A DNA stretch of 64,000 nucleotides from Enterococcus dispar ATCC 51266 (GTDB taxonomy: Bacteria > Bacillota > Bacilli > Lactobacillales > Enterococcaceae). The notes under the pieces were generated by a model that was not told the origin of the DNA, did not search any database, and saw only the letters and a program-made list of their open reading frames with translations. The translations under genes and the position numbers were made by a program. Of the stretch, positions 61,208 through 64,000 are shown piece after piece. How positions within the stretch are numbered: position 1 is the first letter of the stretch; each line of letters opens with the position of its first letter. The DNA lies in the NCBI RefSeq assembly GCF_000406945.1, contig NZ_KE136354.1, positions 1,084,101 to 1,148,100 on the forward strand. Reading direction: 5' to 3'.

Positions 61208-62359
61208 ATGTGGATGGAGACATTGCCAGACGGCAGATTTAAATATATTGAACGCTACAAAGACCCCTACACTGAAAAGTACAAACGCAAGTCGGTGATA
61301 CTGACCAGCGACAGTAAGCAGGCGCAGAAAAAAGCGCAGAAATTATTGGATGAGAAAATTGGCAAAGCCGAAGAGACGGCCACCTTGTCCGATATCAACC
61401 TCCACGATCTTGCAGAAGAATGGTTTACCCACCATCAAAAAGTACACCGGATACGGCCTTCCACAATCCGCTCATATGAGGCGCAACAGAAAGTTATTTT
61501 TGATAAAATCGATAAGAATACACTGGCTAAAAATGCAGACACGAAGCTCTTCCAAACATTTTTTGATGGCTTAGACTACTCAAACGACTATACAGCAAGT
61601 ATTAAATCCCAACTAAACAATATCTTTAAGTACGCCTACCGCATGGGCTACATCTCGGAAAATCCAATGGACACGGTACAGATATCCTATGCTAAAAAAG
61701 ATGACGCTGCACGGGAAAAAATTGAAAATAAATATCTCGAAAAAGATGAAGCTGAGAAACTAATAAAGGAACTCTACCGCAGGCCCTCCACCTACCGTGC
61801 GGGCAGACTGGCAGAATTTATGTATTTGACCGGGTGTCGAATTGGCGAGGCGGTCATATTGAAACCACAGGATTTTGATGAGGATTATACCACGGTAGCA
61901 ATCACTGGTACAATCGATTATGGCAACGGATTTCGGACAGCTAAGAAAGGCCCTCCTAAGACGCCAACGAGTAATCGGACAATAGATTTAACGGAGCGGT
62001 GTACTAAGCTGATAGAGCACACAATTGACGAGACCAAGCTAGATGCTTTAACAATCAGCGGATATCTAGAGGGTGGTTATCTCTTTGTGTCTAAAAACGG
62101 CACACCAATGCCATACAACTCCTTTAACGTGGCTTTACGTGGAGCTGGCAAGCGTATTGGTCTAGAACATAAAACACTAACGTCACATATCTTCCGTCAC
62201 ACGCATGTATCGCTATTAGCAGAAAACAGCATACAACTGACGGCTATCATGGAGCGTGTAGGCCATGAGGATTCCGACATCACAACTAAAATCTATACCC
62301 ACGTTACTAAAAAAATGAAGGCAGACATTACATCCAAACTGACAGAGATAGGTCTTTGA
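61208..62359 (+). CDS. int: Phage integrase, tyrosine recombinase
   Basis: 383 residues. AP2-like N-terminal domain (LPDGRFKYIERYKDPYTEKY), SAM-like core-binding domain (about 60-165), and catalytic domain with Arg in TGCRIGEAV, His-x-x-Arg in SHIFRHTHVSLL, His in VGHEDSD and Tyr in TKIYTHVT. ATG 61208 has AGGAG nine bases before it. It reads toward attR and catalyses integration at the 3' end of hup. Confidence 0.95.
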   Translation: MWMETLPDGRFKYIERYKDPYTEKYKRKSVILTSDSKQAQKKAQKLLDEKIGKAEETATLSDINLHDLAEEWFTHHQKVHRIRPSTIRSYEAQQKVIFDKIDKNTLAKNADTKLFQTFFDGLDYSNDYTASIKSQLNNIFKYAYRMGYISENPMDTVQISYAKKDDAAREKIENKYLEKDEAEKLIKELYRRPSTYRAGRLAEFMYLTGCRIGEAVILKPQDFDEDYTTVAITGTIDYGNGFRTAKKGPPKTPTSNRTIDLTERCTKLIEHTIDETKLDALTISGYLEGGYLFVSKNGTPMPYNSFNVALRGAGKRIGLEHKTLTSHIFRHTHVSLLAENSIQLTAIMERVGHEDSDITTKIYTHVTKKMKADITSKLTEIGL

Positions 62360-62363
62360 TAAA

Positions 62364-62381
62364 TTGCCCCTTTTTTGCCCC
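62364..62381. repeat. TTGCCCC direct repeats near attR
   Basis: TTGCCCCTTTTTTGCCCC directly after the integrase stop. It mirrors the pair at 28739-28757. Candidate arm-type integrase sites. Confidence 0.55.
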
Positions 62382-62410
62382 TTTTAGATGGTGTATTGAT
62401 GATAAATAAA

Positions 62411-62439
62411 GAAGGAAGCCCGATACAACAGGCTTCCTA
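62411..62439. terminator. Phage-supplied terminator for hup and int
   Basis: AGGAAGCC pairs with GGCTTCCT (62413-62438 region) around a loop of about nine bases. On the minus strand TTCTTTATTT follows. It sits where HU transcripts now end after integration, replacing the host terminator moved to 28566. Confidence 0.75.
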
Positions 62440-62446
62440 TTGCTGT

Positions 62447-62465
62447 ATTATTTCACAGCATCTTT
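62447..62465. repeat. attR core, 3' end of hup
   Basis: Identical 19 bases to attL. It encodes the Lys-Asp-Ala-Val-Lys and stop of HU, so the host protein is unchanged by integration. Confidence 0.92.
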
Positions 62466-62723
62466 CAATGCTTTACCTGGTTTGAATGCAGGTACTTTGC
62501 TTGCAGGGATTTCAATTTCATCACCAGTTTGTGGGTTACGTCCTTTACGAGCCGCACGAGAGCGAACTTCGAAGTTACCAAAACCGATTAATTGAACTTT
62601 TTCACCTTTAGCTAAAGCATCTTGGATTGTTGAGAAAACAGCGTCTACAGCTGCAGTAGCGTCTTTCTTAGTTAAGTCAGTAGCTTGTGCAACTTTTTCG
62701 ATCAATTCAGCTTTATTTGCCAT
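62448..62723 (-). CDS. hup: DNA-binding protein HU
   Basis: 91 residues, [20 protein letters not shown] at the start and the arm motif [23 protein letters not shown] 62723 has AGGAGGTG upstream. It is the target gene of the prophage, which restores its last codons. Confidence 0.95.
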   Translation of the reverse strand: MANKAELIEKVAQATDLTKKDATAAVDAVFSTIQDALAKGEKVQLIGFGNFEVRSRAARKGRNPQTGDEIEIPASKVPAFKPGKALKDAVK

Positions 62724-62961
62724 GGATGATTTCACCTCCTAAAAAGAGTCTTGATGTAAACATCAATTCACAAAAATTTGAGTGGTCCAAATTTCTGTAA
62801 AAAATATTGATCAGTATCAATATTCTGATACTACGTTATCATAAGAACCTTGTAATATCAAGGATTTTGGGCGTTTTAAGCAGTATTTTTCACTTCATTA
62901 ATTCTTTTTATCAAAAGGGAGCGTTATCTTTTGATAAAGCGATAAAAATATGATAAAATCG

Positions 62962-64000
62962 CTATTTTCGCCGTCTTGGGATCACACGAATCGGCGTACC
63001 TTCAAAAGTGAAGGCTTTGCGAATTTGATTTTCTAAAAAGCGAGCATAAGAAAAATGCATCAACTCTTCTTCATTCACAAATATAATGAAGGTAGGCGGT
63101 TTAACTGCTACTTGGGTAGCATAGAAAATTTTCAGCCGCTTACCTTTATCTGTTGGAGTCGGATTAATGGCAACAGCATCCATAATAATATCATTTAAGA
63201 CAGCAGATGGTACTCGTAAATTTTGATTCATGCTGACTTCTTCAATTAATTCTGGCAATTTATTTAAGCGCTGTTTGGTTACAGCAGAGACAAAAATAAT
63301 TGGCGCATAGTCCAAATACTGAAATTCGTCTCGAATTTCTGCTTCAAAATCCCGCATTGTATTTGTTTCTTTTTCAACCAGATCCCACTTATTGACTACA
63401 ATAATGATACCTTTTCCAGCTTCATGGGCATAACCCGCTACCCGTTTGTCTTGTTCACGAATACCTTCTTGACCATTTAGCACCATTAAAACCACATCGG
63501 AACGTTCAATGGCTCGCATTGCCCGCATAACAGAATATTTTTCTGTACTTTCGTAAACCTTGCCACGCTTACGCATACCTGCTGTATCAATCATTAAAAA
63601 TTCTTGGCCATCTTCTGAAGCAAAATGCGTATCAATAGCATCACGCGTCGTTCCTTCAATATCTGAAACAATCACGCGATCTTCGCCTAAAATGGCATTA
63701 ATTAAAGAAGATTTTCCAACATTTGGGCGTCCTATCAGGCTAAATTTGATGACACCTTCATCGTCTTCTTCCATTTCATCACTAAAATGTTTGACTGCCT
63801 CATCCAATACATCTCCAAGTCCTAAACCATGACTACCAGAAATAGGATACGGTTCGCCTAAACCTAAAGAATAAAATTCATAAATTTCAGCCCGCATTTC
63901 CGGGTTATCGACTTTATTCACAGCTAAAATCACAGGCTTATTACTACGATATAAAATTCGTGCCACCATTTCATCCGCATCGGTTACACCTTCTTTAGCA
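62962..64000 (-). CDS. der: GTPase Der (EngA), 3' part
   Basis: A two-GTPase-domain ribosome assembly factor; the start is beyond the window. Visible are the end of G domain 1 (NKVDNPE), all of G domain 2 ([36 protein letters not shown]) and the C-terminal KH-like domain (about the last 85 residues). The frame continues to the window edge ([17 protein letters not shown]). hup follows it on the same strand. Confidence 0.95.
   Translation of the reverse strand, partial: AKEGVTDADEMVARILYRSNKPVILAVNKVDNPEMRAEIYEFYSLGLGEPYPISGSHGLGLGDVLDEAVKHFSDEMEEDDEGVIKFSLIGRPNVGKSSLINAILGEDRVIVSDIEGTTRDAIDTHFASEDGQEFLMIDTAGMRKRGKVYESTEKYSVMRAMRAIERSDVVLMVLNGQEGIREQDKRVAGYAHEAGKGIIIVVNKWDLVEKETNTMRDFEAEIRDEFQYLDYAPIIFVSAVTKQRLNKLPELIEEVSMNQNLRVPSAVLNDIIMDAVAINPTPTDKGKRLKIFYATQVAVKPPTFIIFVNEEELMHFSYARFLENQIRKAFTFEGTPIRVIPRRRK

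Larger units (their letters stand above)
28606..62465. mobile_element. Siphovirus-type prophage integrated at the 3' end of hup
   Basis: A complete module order is visible between 19-bp att repeats: integrase, CI/Cro switch, early and replication genes, terminase, head, tail, lysis, and a left-end accessory group. The excised length would be about 33.84 kb. HK97-type head genes and a long tape measure indicate a long non-contractile tail. The large terminase carries a one-base frameshift, so production of particles is doubtful unless that is an error. Confidence 0.95.

Overview
The window is a low-GC Firmicute chromosome, most like the Enterococcaceae (Enterococcus or a close relative; I cannot fix the genus). 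The signs are the fthC-gluP-yqgQ-glk-rhodanese operon, the ReoY/YpiA pair, strong AGGAGG ribosome binding sites, an hup-der neighbourhood, and a prophage of the enterococcal/streptococcal siphovirus type. A five-gene isoleucine/valine operon is present, so this strain differs from the common branched-chain-auxotrophic enterococci.

Chromosomal part, 1-28605. A sugar ABC transporter (permease cut by the window edge, lipoprotein) has a LacI-type regulator, an 18-bp operator palindrome and two cre-like sites. Next come the glucokinase/GluP/formyl-THF ligase operon, a Fur-controlled siderophore uptake locus (fhuCBG-like genes divergent from a binding lipoprotein), and a dehydrogenase pseudogene with two lesions. 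These are followed by an AI-2E family permease, rpmG, a cca operon, a YitT protein, a reoY-ypiA-AroB-like operon, a zinc-independent rpsN behind a Zur-like box, and ilvDBNCA. The ilv operon is preceded by a leader peptide containing Val-Ile-Leu-Ile-Ile and a terminator, which looks like ribosome-mediated attenuation. A C39-like peptidase gene with an N-terminal frameshift lies just before the prophage.

Prophage, 28606-62465 (about 33.8 kb). It is bounded by 19-bp direct repeats made from the last five codons and stop of the HU gene. Leftward modules, in order of transcription, are: cro/antirepressor and early small genes; ERF recombinase, replication protein and SSB; ArpU late regulator; HNH and terminase; an unusually placed BppU/XkdX-type baseplate set; portal, protease and capsid; connectors and tail with a predicted -1 frameshift; tape measure, Dit and Tal; holin and endolysin. 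At the left end lie likely lysogeny-expressed genes (DUF3800, a coiled-coil exported protein, YolD-like) and several promoter-plus-terminator units that look like small RNAs. Rightward are the CI-like repressor, a TM2 protein and the tyrosine integrase. The large terminase has a one-base frameshift, so the phage may be defective.

Right flank. HU (hup) and the 3' part of der resume the chromosome. All functions are inferred from reading the sequence; no database search was run.
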